Source: Cliona cf. orientalis
Taxonomy: Eukaryota > Porifera > Demospongiae > Clionaida > Clionaidae
Length of the DNA: 64,000 bases
Assembly (NCBI GenBank): GCA_963930775.1
Contig: OZ005702.1
Coordinates: forward strand, 310,001 to 374,000
Reading direction: 5' to 3'
The translations under genes were made by a program, and so were the position numbers. The notes below the pieces were generated by a model. It was not told where the DNA came from, made no database searches, and saw only the letters and a list, made by a program, of their open reading frames with translations. Shown here piece after piece: positions 15,881-29,329 of the stretch. Numbering within the stretch: position 1 is the first letter of the stretch; each line of letters opens with the position of its first letter.

Positions 15881-17810
15881 ATGGCGATGGAGTCGTCAGC
15901 GGTGGACTACCACAGACTGTCGGAAGAAACCAGGGACACTATCATGGCCTACGTCGAGCAAGAATGGCCAGTCACTAAAACCTCAGTGAGTTCTAAAATC
16001 TTTACTTGGAATGGTGAAATAGAAGGGCCGCGAGGGATGTGTCGTGAATGGCAGCATGAAGTAGATCTAAACGATCAGCTAATGCAATAGCTGGTAGAGT
16101 AAATCACTATCGTTTCATGATTGATTTCAGATCTGTTGGATGACAGAGGTGTCTACAACATAAATTAAATACTTTTGAAAGTTTGCACAATTTGAAAATT
16201 AGTGATAATTGCAAGAGTCAGTATCACCATAGCCATTGTCATAGAATGTCTGTGTTCCTGTAAAGTGTTTAACTGATAGTGCAAAGTGCTTAGTAACTAG
16301 AGTATGGTCGGTGCATGTTTGACTATAAATATTGAAGAATGCTATGCTCATCAAATACCGTATTGTGTGATGGTGTTTTTCTACAGCACGACGTTCAGAT
16401 ATCTACACACAAGGGAACAGAACTACCAGTCAAAATGTATGCCAACAGTTAATACAAACGTAGTATTGCTATAATATACTAGACTCTAGAATTACATGCT
16501 CTAGTCCGCATGGCTGAGTCAGACATTAATTACGTAACAGTACATATCCTTGATAGCCACCACTGTATGCCCTGCACTGTCCATTACCATGATGCACATT
16601 CATTGTAATGCATGATGTCACCACTTAACAGCTTCAAGGCAGTGAGTGTAGTGAACCTGCCGCCGGCAAAGACCTTTGACCTCATATCCATAACTCCCGG
16701 ACAGACAAAGAGAAAAATCCAAAAGAGCATCAAGGTATGGCAAACTAGCTATAGCTAGTGCATGCCTGTGATTGCTTACTATCACTCTCTACAATGACTC
16801 ATATTTCCTCAACTCCTTTGATGCATATGTATGCATACTGAATACTTATTATTTGGGTTTCTTATGTATTAATATTGTACGTACACGTTTCTATTGTTCC
16901 TTACATGCAGTCTTGGGAAGTGCTTAGAGAAGTCGAACAGGTATGTATAATTATGTATTCGGTAATGCCATTATACATGTACATGCTGCAATTCAGTGTC
17001 TGCAATGTATGCCTCTTTCATACATGATACTTCCTGCATGCCTATTAATCGTTAACCAAAATATATTTCCCTATTATGCAGAATGTGTTCATTCTGAGGA
17101 GTGTCTCCAATAGTGCACTGTCTGGTGCGATCAATTCGAGAGAATTCATCGATTTAGTTGGAAACTTCTCAAATTGGGGAGGAGGTGGTGTGTACATATC
17201 CAGTGGTAAGAGCACAATCTCTCAGATAGATAATATTATATTGATAGCTCAGCTCTTGTTGCAACATCGTTCCATAATAATATTATTATGACATTGTATT
17301 CCCATAGCCTGTATGGGGGTTTCAAGCTAAAAGCACCTCTCATCCTTAATAATAATTATTATAGTAGTGCAAATTATTTTGTGGTGATTGTATAGTATGG
17401 ACCCCACACTTCTTACAGCAATGCAAAACGACTATTCTTCAGCTACAGGTATTGATTACCCCTACCCAGAGGATGGAAAACAGATACGAGGTTTCAATTA
17501 TCCCAGTGGAATAGTCTGTCTTCCTGTGTCAGGGTAAGTAGAGCCTACCATGCCAATTTAGTTGTGTTATTAAACATACGTATTCAAAGCATGAAACTTT
17601 CAGTATTAGTTTGGTATGAATGGACTTTTTTTTATAATACTACGGTTTTGCAGGGACCCGGAGAAGACCAAGGTTGTGTACATTATCAACACAGATTTGA
17701 AGGGAAGACTTCCACTGAAATTAGTTAATGCTGCAATGCCAGATCTGCAGCTCACATTCTTCAAGGGACTGCAAAAAGCTGTGGCTGAGGAAATAAAAGC
17801 TAAGAGCTGA
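15881..17810 (+). CDS. STARD5: STARD5-like START domain lipid transfer protein
   Basis: Seven exons: 15881-15985, 16387-16436, 16632-16734, 16911-16940, 17082-17205, 17449-17533, 17654-17810; 654 nt, 217 aa (human STARD5 213 aa). The whole protein is one START domain. Characteristic phrases are SWEVLREVEQ, SALSGAINSREFIDLV, QIRGFNYPSGIVCLPV and VVYIINTDLKGRLPLKLV near the C-terminal helix. STARD5 is a cytosolic sterol/bile-acid binding carrier; ligand choice cannot be read here. The start is the first ATG of the exon; a second in-frame ATG follows two codons later. It is the second START gene in the window. Confidence 0.9.
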
Positions 17811-18040
17811 AGAATAATTATTAATCAGAGTTTTTTTATCCACAATACAGCTGAGCTGCTAGTTTTTATGCATGTTATCATCATTTTTATGTTAAACAAC
17901 TTGATCATCTAATTATTATGTAGTGACTGTCACTATAACACATGCACACTAGCTATACATGTACATTATCATTAATTTTATTACATCACTGGTCCATGGC
18001 AATTTTAACACACACAACTGATCAATCATTATTCTTATAT

Positions 18041-18742
18041 TTAATAATCATGACAAATTGTGAAGTTTTGTTCGCTGAATGGCGTAACATCACCCAACTC
18101 CTTATCCCCCCTCGGCACGTGGCCAGTGATGTAATCAGCCAACTCCAGGTCACATGACCAGACACTACAATAACCAGGAACAGCAGGGGTTGACTCTGTA
18201 ATAATTAAAAATAGTTAGTTACAGAATGATTTTTGCACTGTATTAATTTTTTTACCTCTGTGGGACGGTGACAGAGATTTTGCTCTATGCTTTTCATTTG
18301 ATTTTTGTAGACCGAGCTCCAGATCTTTCTGAAGCTTCCACGTATTGAATGTCTCCTCTGCTTTCCTTCTTCTTTCTCTCTTCTCGTCATCTTTAAACTT
18401 ACGCAGCTCTCTCTGCACTACCCTATCTTTCTTCATCAATTCATCTTCTTCCTGTTTCTGCTTAAGCCAGTTTCTGAACGCTGCCTGCCCCACGCCTCGA
18501 CTCTGCTCAGCAATTTCAAGCTTTAATTGCGCAGCTTTTCTTTCTTCTGCAGCAATTTTCTAACCAAGTGAATAGCAATGTCAAGGAGCTCGAGAGAGGT
18601 AAAGCCTAAACGTTTTTTGACAGTATTAAATTTTTACCCTTTGTTCTTCTTTTTTCCTCTCAAGCCATGCCTCAAAGGCTGCTCTGTTCCGCTCTAGCTT
18701 TCTCTCCAGCTCCGATTGCTCACTACTCAGTTTAGTAGCCAT
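18041..18742 (-). CDS. CCDC34: CCDC34-like coiled-coil protein
   Basis: Three exons: 18742-18638, 18559-18256, 18195-18041; 564 nt, 187 aa. Residues 1-130 are a highly charged continuous helix with a recurrent aromatic W-centred unit: AFEAWLERKKEEQR, AFRNWLKQKQEED and TFNTWKLQKDLEL, spaced about 40 residues. This pattern is typical of the CCDC34/MAP9 domain family, linked in vertebrates to cilia and flagella. The C-terminal exon (ITGHVPRGDKELGDV) is not coiled coil. An in-frame upstream ATG at 18838 would add 32 residues; I preferred 18742 because the helix begins there. Divergent to the PDZ scaffold, 230 bp away. Confidence 0.75.
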
Positions 18743-18972
18743 GTTTGTGTCATGTAAACCTTGTGAGCCCCACCCCCTTACATTATTGGGTGGTGCATAA
18801 AAGTGGGCGTGTCGGGGCTTGCAAGTACGCGTTGCCATAGGCGATATTAAAGCCTTATGCGTGTGTGGTAAAAAGATGTCACTAGCATTGTTTTCTGAAA
18901 CAGATCCATTGTTTAGCTGAAGACGACGAAAATAACCCCGATATTCGTCAATCGTGAAAACTCGAGCGAGAT
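18743..18972. promoter_or_regulatory. Bidirectional promoter gap, CCDC34 / PDZ scaffold
   Basis: 230 bp between divergent start codons. No distinct motif picked out. Confidence 0.4.
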
Positions 18973-21900
18973 ATGCCTTTGGATAGAGAAGACGCTGAGC
19001 GAGCGCTGCAGCTGCTCTGGGAGCTGTTTCTCAACAGAGCAGAAAACGACGACCTCGGCCAAGAAAACGCCTACAAAGAACTCATCTCCGGGCTTCAGGT
19101 CTACCTAACTGACGTCCTCCCGGCCAGCCTGCCGTGCCTGCGAGTCAAAGGAGCCGATGGATTGATTGTCGAGATACAACAAGAACCGAACGCGCGGCCG
19201 CAAACTATCGATCTGCACTGCTCGGAAAGAGAGCAACTTGGCATCGTGTTGGATAGAGTCAACGTCAATGGAGGATGGGGTGGTGGCGGTGGCGTAAACA
19301 GCAATCAAATCAGTCCCATAATGGTGAGCCTGATCACTCCAAATAGCGCAGCTGCCAAGGATGGTCGGATGGCCAGAGGCGACCAGCTGCTAGAGGTCAA
19401 TGGCCACCCTCTCTCTCAGTCATCGCTCGAGCGTGCAAGGTAAATAAAAAAAAAATTATAATTTTCTTACCTCCATTGTTTACTCCTTTACGTGGGTTGG
19501 CTAATTTGAGCTAATTGGGTGTAAATTTCTGAAGCAGAAATTTTTAGCCAAGTTTTTGTTAATTTTTACTGCTCATACTTTGGAATAATTATAAAAATTA
19601 ATGACAATGTCATATTTTACATTAACTATGCAGGTGGCTTTTGGATCGTGCAGAGCGTGCTGGATATGCTCGTCTCACTGTCATCACATCGGGCCTCCAA
19701 CAAGGCCTCAAGCACTCCATGTCACGTGACTTCCTTAACAGCGAGAAAGTCTACCGCCACAAGAAATCCAAGAGTATAGAGTCGCTGAGTCGAATCCAGC
19801 AGACAGAGATTCTTGTCACGGCCGAGGTACACGAACGCCAGGCAAGACAACCACCGCCATCACGCCTCGTCCGTGGTGGTGTCCAGCCCCCCATCGGACA
19901 AAAGGCTCCACCCCCTCCGAAGAGGCCAAAGAGACAAAGCTCCGCCCATTCTTCTGTCTCCTCGTCATTTCGTATTCGCCCGATGTATGCTCCTTCCATT
20001 GGTAGTCGCCGTGACTCCAACGCTAGTCTTGTGTCGAGCACTGTTGAGACAGCTGCCTATATAGCAAGGACGAGTTTCAGGAGATCAGAAGCAGCTGCTG
20101 GTGTGGCAGGTGGAGGGTTCAAGGTGCGTGAGTGTGTATAAAAGTGAATTAATTTTTGATATAATATTATGATATTGTAAAAATTAATTATACCAAAAGT
20201 GTGAACAAAAATTAATGTGCAATGTGCAGTGTGTAATAATTACAATTTTTGTTGTACATTTACAATTGATCACTAGAAACGCAAGGTTCGTAAGATGCAC
20301 ATCATGAAGGGAGAGCGCGGCCTTGGTCTAAGGATTGTCGGAGGGAAGGGGTCAAAGTTCGGTGACATGGGAATCTTCGTCAACAAACTGGAGGAAGGTG
20401 GAGCTGCATTCAAGTGAGTCAAATCATGAGCCATAATATATATAATAATAATATTATTATAATATCCAATTCATCCTTTTCATCTTCCACAAAGCTTTAA
20501 AAATTCACTCAGATCTATTATTGCTGAAATATTAAATTTTTTATGTGAATTCTTTGCAGTGACAATCGACTCCACCCAGGCGATGAACTACTCATGGTGA
20601 ATGGGAAGAGTCTGGTAGGTCTTACACACAACGAGGCCGTCGATGTGCTCAAATCCACCCAGAAGCTGGTCCAGCTCGTGGTGGCCACAGAGAGCACTGA
20701 GGGAGACAGTGTGGCCAGCTCTCTGCAGTCCATCCCGGAAGCCATACTCACCAGAGCGTACCAAAGCCCTCCCCTCCGATCGTTCAGTCCACTGAGCATC
20801 GAGTCTTCTTCGTCCTCTGCGACAGTAAATCCCCCTGCGGCGGCTGCCATAGGCCCTGAGCTGCAGCAGGTGCCACAGAGGAACGCTTTCCTAAGGGAAG
20901 AGAAGGGGAGCGCTCAACTTGAGCTCCAGCTTAAAGTGGATCCATCCCTCCATCATGGCCAACCAAGGGAAGGTGGCGGTGAAGCCGAGACGAGATTTTC
21001 ATCTGTTGAAGACGGCAAAGTGACAATGGCCACTTCTCCAATGGAGAGTAGTGATCAGTTTGAGGTCGTTCGTACAGTGACATCTTGGGCGAGGACAGCG
21101 CCCAATCACAAAACCACGCCCCCTCCAAAACGGCCGGAGATCGATACCATCATCTATGTGAAGACAGAGGGGAAATCCCTTGGATTCAGTATCTGCGGGG
21201 GGAAGGGAAGCCGACAGGGGGATCTGGGAATTTTGGTGAGGAATATTGACCCCGAGGGCTTGGCAGCTCAGGACGGCCGGCTACGCAGGGGAGATGAGAT
21301 TCTGGACGTCAACGGCAAGTCGCTGAAGGACTGCACCCACAAGAAGGCTGCAGGCATTATCAGGGTAAGAGAATATAATATTATTGCATCAGCCATGAAG
21401 TTAAGTCAGGTCACTGAGTCAAACTTTTCAATAATACTAAAATAATGAAGTGCATGTGTTCAGCAGCTGAGCTGATACTAAATTTTGCGACCAATATAAT
21501 ATGCATCAGCCAAAAAAATTGTAAGTTTGTATAGCTGCAATTTTGAGCAGATCTTCCCATCTCCTCTATACAGAGTATGAAGTCAGGAGTCGTGACCCTG
21601 ACGGTCCGCTATGGTGACGGCAAACTGCCACGTGATTTAACACTCAAGCGCAGCACCAGCAGTGATGTCATCCTCTCCTCCTCTCAGCAGAACAGCCACT
21701 CCCAGGCAGATCGAGATAGAGGAGGAGGGAGAGTGGACAGAGAAACAGCTGCAGCTGCAGTTAGCGCTGGAAGATTTGAGGTGACCCTGGTTAAAGAAAC
21801 CGGGAGACCTATAGGGCTGCAGCTCACTGATGTGAAGCAGAGGGAGGGTGCTCTCCTCCAGGGCAGCGCCGCTACTGCAGTGGCCATCAGGAATATTGCA

Positions 21901-24900
21901 CCTAACTCTCCAGCAAAGAGATGTGGAAATCTCATGTGAGTATACAACAGTTATAGTTCATTTAGAAATATTTTCAAGGGGGTAGCATAGCGATAAATTG
22001 TATTATTAGGAGGGGTGATGTGATTTATATATTGGGATGAAAGTTCTGGTGTACCAAAACTATTTCATAGCCCCAGATGGATTTGTAGTTAAGTCCACGA
22101 ACTGCTAATACTTGCATGTAGGTGCAATGATCAGATTGTTGCTGTGAACAAGACGAACGTAGCTAACATGAAGACTGACAAAGTGAGGGCCTTTCTCTCT
22201 TCTCTCCCTCCCGGGCCAATCACACTGACTCTAGAGAGACCCAGCACTGAGACAGAAGAAGAAGCTACTACCACTACTACTGCACATCCTGGTGACATGG
22301 AGAATCAGGAACCGAGGAATGCGTAAGTGGAATGGAATGGATTTCAGTTGGAAATGGCCTGGGTATTATCCATGTAATGTGTGTGGATTACTTGTTGTGT
22401 AAACACATCAAAGCAACGGTAAACATTATGAATAATGCTGTGGATCTCAATTGATACACCGTGCGATTTATTATGATAAAATTAATAACACACGGCAACT
22501 TGTGAATAAGGATTTCATAACAGTGTTTAGTAATGTATCATAATATTATTTTGGTACACGGCGGCTTGCAGTGCCAAGTACTGGCAGAACTTCCCCTCCC
22601 AATTAGTCCTATTATAGTCCAGAGTAGCAGAACACTCACTGCAGGAAGTGTGTAGCTAGCTGTAGTGTGGATCGATTTCATGAAGGTCTGTCATTCCAGT
22701 GACGCCACGTTGATCACTCCTACACGCCTCGTGGGGCTGCTCTGTGTACATACCTCGTCTCTAGTGAGCCGTACAAAACATACATTCGATTCTCTGGGTC
22801 ATTCATTCATTCGTAGAGTTCTGTCATATTAATATTGTGTAATATCTGAGATATAGCCACAGTGTAGTATGGCCCGATCAGGTCATAGTATATACAGCTC
22901 TAGGTAGCTAGCTATCTGTATTTCTGAACCAACTCTTGTCTTGTTAGCTACTTGTTCATCATGACATGTACGTGGAATCCTAGCCATCAGTGTTTAAGGT
23001 TGTACTCGTGAAGAAATACTTGAATTGAGCCATAGCTAAAGATTTGTAAGTTTATACTACAAGTAGTATAGTATAATAGTTATTATCAGTATGAACTAGG
23101 TCATAGTTTGAATTTCCTTGTACAAGAATGTTGCTCTAATTTTTATCAATTTGTAGGAGAGTCAGTCAGTTGTCAGGCATCTAGCTATTTACACAAGAGA
23201 GGTCTCGCTAGATACTTGAAATCGATATAGACGTGTCGATTTTTGTACTTGTAGGTTGATGAATCAGTCTATCTCTACTTCTGCTCCTCCAACTAGTGAC
23301 ATGGCTTCAGAGAAGACAGCAGCTGCTGCTGCTGCAGTTGTCTCACAGGCCACTCCAGTCAGCCATAGAGAAATGGAGGCTATCTCTGAGAGTGACTCTG
23401 ACTCAGAAGGCGAAGATGCTGCCCCAGTAAGCTGTCTCTGGTGTTGTTATAACTATTAGTTAGTCACTATAATATTATTATCAGTATTGTAAGAACAAAA
23501 ACTATGATGTACACACCTTAGTCCTATCATCATCTGTAACGCTGAAAGCATAGATTATATATAGGGGAATATATAATCTATGCTGAAAGTGATCTTACTA
23601 GTCTATCTACTGTACTTGTTTATATCTTTGGGGAGTTCTATTTGTCTCATACCATGCAGGATATACCATTGGCCCCGCCTCCTACTGCTGGGGGATTAGC
23701 GCACGACTTGGAGGAGGAAGAGGAGGAAGAAATGGGACCACGCCTTAACCTTGTTGTACCACAGTCCAAATCATCACGTCCCGATTCCATGCTGATGACC
23801 ATCACCGGTTCGATTCCCATGTTCGAAACAGAAGAACTAGAGCAAGAAACATCACTTTTCACTCTCCCCGCTCCCCCTCCCTCACCTCCAGCTAGTGAGG
23901 ATGGTGAATTTGGAGAAGTGGAAGATGATGTTCCCCCGATAGTTCCAACGACTGCCCCGCCCCCAATACCAGCCAACGAGTCTCCAATGGAGATTGAAGG
24001 TCAAAGTTCACTCCCTCCTGATAGTTTATCACTTCTGCCATTGCTAGGTGAACCTCCTCAGAATGAACTTCCAACAAGTAGACCACCTCCCATTCCCATT
24101 CTTGATGATTCCATACTCCATTCACCGGATCTCCCATCACTACCTCCACCTTTACTTCCCGATAGTCCAGCAGCTGAAGTTAGTAAGCCTTCACCCGATG
24201 ACAACGATGGCGATGACGATGGCCACACCCCCCATGGCTACATTCAGCTAGAGGTTGACCTGAAAAAGCGAGCAAAGGGAGGACTCGGTGTCACCGTTGT
24301 GTCCAGCGGTGCTCCGACAAACGATCTATTTATGATTCGTCGGATCATAGCGGCAGGAGCAGCTGCTAAGGACGGCAGATTGAGACCTGGGGATCGATTG
24401 GTGGCTGTGAACGGAAAAAGCCTTGCTGGTCTACACCACGCAGCTGTCCTCCAGGAATTGAATAAAGCTCCGAAGGAGTGTCACCTCACGGTCTGGCGAG
24501 ATCCCACGGCTTCCGAGGCGGCAGACGCCACTCCCCCTAGCTACCCCACTAGCCGTCGCTCGGGAAGCCACTCAAGTCTCCTCACTGGATCGGACGATGA
24601 ACAGCAACAACAGGAGGGGCTCCTCGTAACAAAGAGATCGCTCTCGATAAGTAGTCTCGAAAATTCTCCCCTCGCTGTGGCAAAGAAGCTATCCGTGGGT
24701 AAGGGGCTTACTCCAAGGGGAGGGTCCCCCCTTGTGCACAACAGACTAAGTCTATCCAGCGCTATAGCTGCAGCGGCAGCTGTCGGTGGTACACCTCCAG
24801 CTGTGAATGGGGCATCATCACCACTCACAAAGAGATGGAGCGCAGAGGCGGCACTTTTCGCTGGACCTGCCGGAGAGCTGATGATGGATGATTTGACTCC

Positions 24901-27770
24901 ACCCCTTCCTCCTCCTCCTCCCCCTGCTCCCATCTCGAGTTCACCGATAAATCCAAGCCCTGGTGGTGAAAATTCGCCAATGGCGGGAGGGCAGACGCCA
25001 GAACTGTTACTTCACAGTGGTGGTGGAGAGAACGGAAGGAGGGATGATTTGATGAATGATGACGAGTTTTATCGCACGGAATCTCCGCCCATTGCCACAC
25101 CTCCTCAGCCACCTAGTACGCCGCCACCTCCCATTCCGTCAGCCCCTCCTCCCACCATGCATCGAGGGATGAAGCTGGACTTGACCAAGGTAGCAGCTGC
25201 CATGAAGGTAGCAGCTGACGATTTAATTAGTTCGTCTGAGGATGAAGAGGATAACGAAACTCCTCCCCCTCTGCCGCAGACTACACCCCCTCCACCTGCT
25301 ATAGCTAAAACTGAGGAAGAAGCTCCACCCCTGGCCCCTCCTCCTCCATCGCAAACCACACCTCCTCCTGCTGAGCCCGAAAAGGAAGCTCCACCTCCTC
25401 TGCCGCAGACCACACCTCCTCCTCCTCCGCCCACTGATACTGAGAAAGGAGCTGAATCTACAGAAGTTAATCGCTCAGTGAAAGAGGAAAAGAGTGTTGA
25501 AGTCGATCGTCCCAAGTCGCTTGGCCCCGTACCCAAAGGGAAGCGTCTAGAAGAAGCTCCATTTGAGATAGAGGTGTCCAAGGGAATCCTAGGAGGCCTG
25601 GGATTGACTCTGTGCGAAAATGAGCTCGGAATGATCGCTGTCAAGGCTCTGACCAATAGGAGCCCGATCACAAAAGACGGAAATATCAAGTGAGTTCTTT
25701 AGCTGGCTGGGAAATTTATCTCAAAGCTACTGTTTTAATCCACGTGTTTTATTTCTGCATTTATTCACTTTGTTTGATTTTTTTTTCAGGGTTGGTGATC
25801 ATCTCATCTCCATCAATGATGAGAGCTTACTTGGAAAGAGATTAGCAGAAGCTGAAGCCATTATCAAATCACTTCCCCGGGGAGCAGTGAGAATTGTGGC
25901 CATGGCCCCTCCAAAGAATGTCACAGGTGGGGGGATCAAGACTGCACCCCCAGCTGGGAAAAGCTTGAAGCCTACTCCCTCAACTGATGCCCCCCTCAGC
26001 TCCAAGGCTCCAGCAAGCAGTGTGTCAGAAACACCTTCTCTCTCATCTTCAGGACAACAGACAGTCGATGAAGAAGGTAAAAAGAAATTTTCACTAGATT
26101 GAATTTCCAGTAACAGTGAATAATTTATTGTTTTTAGGTATTGTCCGTGTATTGCTTCATCGCTATGGAGAGCTGCCACTTGGCTTCACCATAGAGGGGG
26201 GAAGTGACACGCCCCTCAAGTACGTCTACATCCAGTCCCTGTCCGTGGGATCTCCCGCCTCCAACTCTGGCCTCTTCTCAAGGGGGGACCAAATTGTCAT
26301 GGTAGGGGAGCACTGTCTCATCGGAATGACCCACCAAGAGGCGAGAAAAATCCTCGAAACAGCTCCAAGCTCCGTGGAAATTGTCGCACAGAGAAAGCAG
26401 TCCCCAAAACAGACCCCTAAGAGTTCCATTCCAGAAATACATTCCGATACTCCTACCAAGTCTCATTCCGGTTCTGAGGCAGAGGCAGACCTCCCTAATG
26501 CAGCCAGCGCCAATTCTCTGAATAATACGGATCATAAAGACAACAAACCTAGTGTAGCGGAGTCTGGGGGAGCCACTGATAATCCGCCGTCCATTAACGT
26601 GGTTCTTCCTCAGGAGCCTCCCCCTGGCATTATGATGGTGCCAGAGGAGCGGCTGACTGTGGAGTTGCACAGAACATCGACTGAAAAGCTTGGGCTCAGC
26701 ATCACCGGTGGAGTTGATAATCCCAACCTGCCCGAGATACATGTAAGTTGAAACATGCAGGCATAAAATTTATGATATACTGAAATTACTTCTTATTAAT
26801 TTGTGTATAACAAAGTTCTTGGTTGGGTAAATGGATACTAATTCACATAGCAAGTATATGCTCGTTCTTATTGCACCAACACTGGCAGAATAGAATAATA
26901 ATAATATTATTCTTATGTATAAATAATGCCATGGAAATTTTATTGTTCAACAGTCACCCTATTATTTTGTTGAAAGGTCAAAATTAATTTCTGGACCTAA
27001 TTAATTCATCTTTTTTTCTTTAGGTGAAGAAGGTTCTTCCAGACAGTGTGGCTGGCAGGGGTGGTTTGCTCAAACGAGGGGACAGGATCGTCTCCGTCAA
27101 CGGCAGCTCCCTTGACAGAGCCACCAATAAAATGGCTACCGATCTGCTGAGGAGCGCTGGAGATCATGTGACCCTTGTAATTGCCAGAAAAATCGGCCGT
27201 CGCATAAGCACAGTCGCCACGCCGTTTGAATCGAGATTGACATCAAAGCACGGTTCAGGAGAACACACTAGGCAGGGGAGCAAACGTGCATCCCCACAGC
27301 CTCAAAAACGATTGGCCAAAACCACTTCCTCCTCAGGAGAGAACTCACGGGAAGGGAGCCGAAGCCACACCCCTCCTGCGAGCGTCCGAAAACACAACCG
27401 ACGAATGTCTCTCGGTCAGAGCGGGGAGGTGCTCGCTTTCAGGGAACGAAGCACACTGCCTCGAAAACTCGGACCGAAGTTTGGGATACGTCTGGTGGAA
27501 CTGCATAAAGGCCCAACTGGACTGGGGATGCAAATACAAGGAGGGAAGGACAGGAATAATTCGCCGGTCACCGTTAAATTGGTGTTTCCGGGGGGCGTGG
27601 CTCACAAGAGTGGCAAGATCAATCCAGGGGATGTGATTCTAGAGGCAAATAGCGTCTCGTTTGAGAACTTGACTCACGCAGAAGCGCTGAAGACATTGAA
27701 GGGGTTTCCCCAGGGACAGGTGCATCTCATTATTAGAGACAGAACAGCTGTAGCTCACACAAGAAACTAA
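18973..27770 (+). CDS. Nine-PDZ scaffold protein (MUPP1/PATJ-type multi-PDZ)
   Basis: Eleven exons: 18973-19439, 19634-20123, 20277-20413, 20560-21364, 21574-21935, 22122-22322, 23255-23426, 23660-25689, 25790-26076, 26138-26742, 27024-27770; 6303 nt, 2100 aa. PDZ domains lie at about 78-175, 323-408, 557-645, 698-795, 1071-1158, 1510-1600, 1652-1740, 1819-1910 and 2004-2090. Each shows a GLGF-type loop (for example RGLGLRIVGG, KSLGFSICGG, LPLGFTIEGG, EKLGLSITGG) and the (R/P)GD.(I/L)..VNG motif; PDZ4 and PDZ7 deviate there. Residues 1-50 are helical and might be a degenerate L27. Linkers carry PPPPKRP twice and a proline-rich tract at about 1370-1490 with repeated PPPLPQTTPPPP. Such proteins gather receptors and polarity factors under the membrane. 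The order of PDZs matches no named family that I can assign with confidence. Confidence 0.88.
23547..23584. repeat. Perfect 16-bp inverted repeat hairpin with flanking direct repeat
   Basis: Arms 23547-23562 and 23569-23584 (AGCATAGATTATATAT and its exact complement) enclose a six-base loop. The 8-mer GCTGAAAG overlaps or flanks both ends (23541-23548 and 23582-23589). It sits in the intron before the large exon of the PDZ scaffold, 75 bp from the acceptor. Confidence 0.85.
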
Positions 27771-28079
27771 TAACTATTTATTGTTAATAATAACCAGCCC
27801 CTTGAATCACTTTTTGATTGTTTGTGTCACCGTTTTTTTATGTCCTTGTGTTTAAATAATTATTTTTATACTTAGAATAGAGATTGGTACAAATACACAG
27901 GTGATACAGCAACACAATTATATTATTATAATAATATTTCAAAAGATCACAAAAGGTATTTTTATGCTGATAATAATTAGATTAATTCACAACATAACTC
28001 ATAATGGCTGACACACAATAATAATAATAATAATTATGATGGACGAATGTGGATGTGTGTGACAATACTTATTATGACG
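27771..28079. other. Convergent intergenic gap, PDZ scaffold / FKBP8
   Basis: 309 bp of AT-rich 3' flanks with TAATAAT runs. No gene seen. Confidence 0.5.
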
Positions 28080-29293
28080 TTAGTGTTTCTGTGTTAGAAA
28101 GTACGCCAGTCCAATGCCGATGGACGCTATCACAGCGGCGACTGCCAAATAAGGAAGTGGGCCCTGCACACAACACACATGCAACACAATAGGTAAAGGG
28201 CAGTCTACCAATGATTATCACATAGGTAAAGGTCGTCAATGCCTCTACTACTCTCTACTCTACTCACCCAGCTATTGTCTTGTGATTTCTCCTTGGAGCT
28301 CTGTTTCGCTGGGTCCTTCTCTCCCTCCATCATCCTCCGGTACATCTGCCTCTCCTTGTCCTGCTGCATTCTTCTCTTCTGCAGAGCCTTATCGAGCTCC
28401 AGCTGTATCGCCCTCTCCTCTGAGTCGAGGGATTTGGCCTTCTCCAGCTGCCGGACAGCCTCATCCATCTCCCCCATCAGAGACAACACCTGCAGTAAAT
28501 TAGCACGGTTGAGTATATAATATATAGCCTAAACTAATTGTTAAGCCATCATTATGGCAAAAAAAAAAAAACTGAATATACATGTATAAATAATTATACA
28601 GCTTTGGCATTTTGACAATGTTTGTTTGCTTATTTTCAAGGAATTTGGCATTTCGACAATTTCTGCTTATGTTAAGGAAAATCAACTGCCAATATGTACA
28701 CTTTCTCTGTCCACTCACCTTTCCAGCTCTGAACAGTGCCTTGACGTTATTGGGATCTCTCTGAAGAACATCCTCACAGGACTTCAGCGCCTCTTTCAGC
28801 AAATCAACCTAGTTTGAGTGAGTGTGTGTGTGTGTGGTGTGGGGGGGGGGGGGGGGGGGGGGAGGTGGATGGATATGAAAAAACATGAAAATTTTACAGC
28901 TCTTGCAACATGTACTTACCTTCAGCTGGGCAGCTGCAATATTGTTCCAACATCTTATCTGCATGTCTTGAACTGGCTTGGTAGGCTCAGGGCCAGCTTG
29001 CTGAAAATAAAACAGATACAAGAAAAAAAAGATCAATTATCTTCTTATAAAAATATCATGCTTCTCTATAGCAAGTCTTAGTGTTTTGGTAATACTTAGA
29101 TACTATATGACATACCTCAGATTCTAGGTAGTTCTCTATCATGTTCAGACCTTTCTGGTAAGAGTGAATGGCTCTGTCGAACTCCTTGCGCTGAAACAGC
29201 TCATTGCCTCTCACCCTCTTCTGATCACTGAAACAGCAGTAGCAGCATACAAAAAAATTGATTCAGTCCTGGCTTATTTTTTGTGTCTATCAT

Positions 29294-29329
<36 letters not shown>

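Noticed and set aside
18743-18838. Upstream in-frame ATG extending the CCDC34-like protein by 32 residues
   Set aside because: The extra segment has no helix or homology and lies in the short divergent promoter; the internal ATG starts exactly at the coiled coil. Not fully excluded.
23806-23830. GGTTCGATTCCC resembling a tRNA B box
   Set aside because: It lies inside a confirmed coding exon (ITGSIPMFETEE) and no A box or cloverleaf surrounds it.
25105-25689. Long antisense open frame of 194 codons
   Set aside because: It is the mirror of the proline-rich coding exon of the PDZ scaffold; Gly/Val/Ser composition comes from reading CCN codons backwards.
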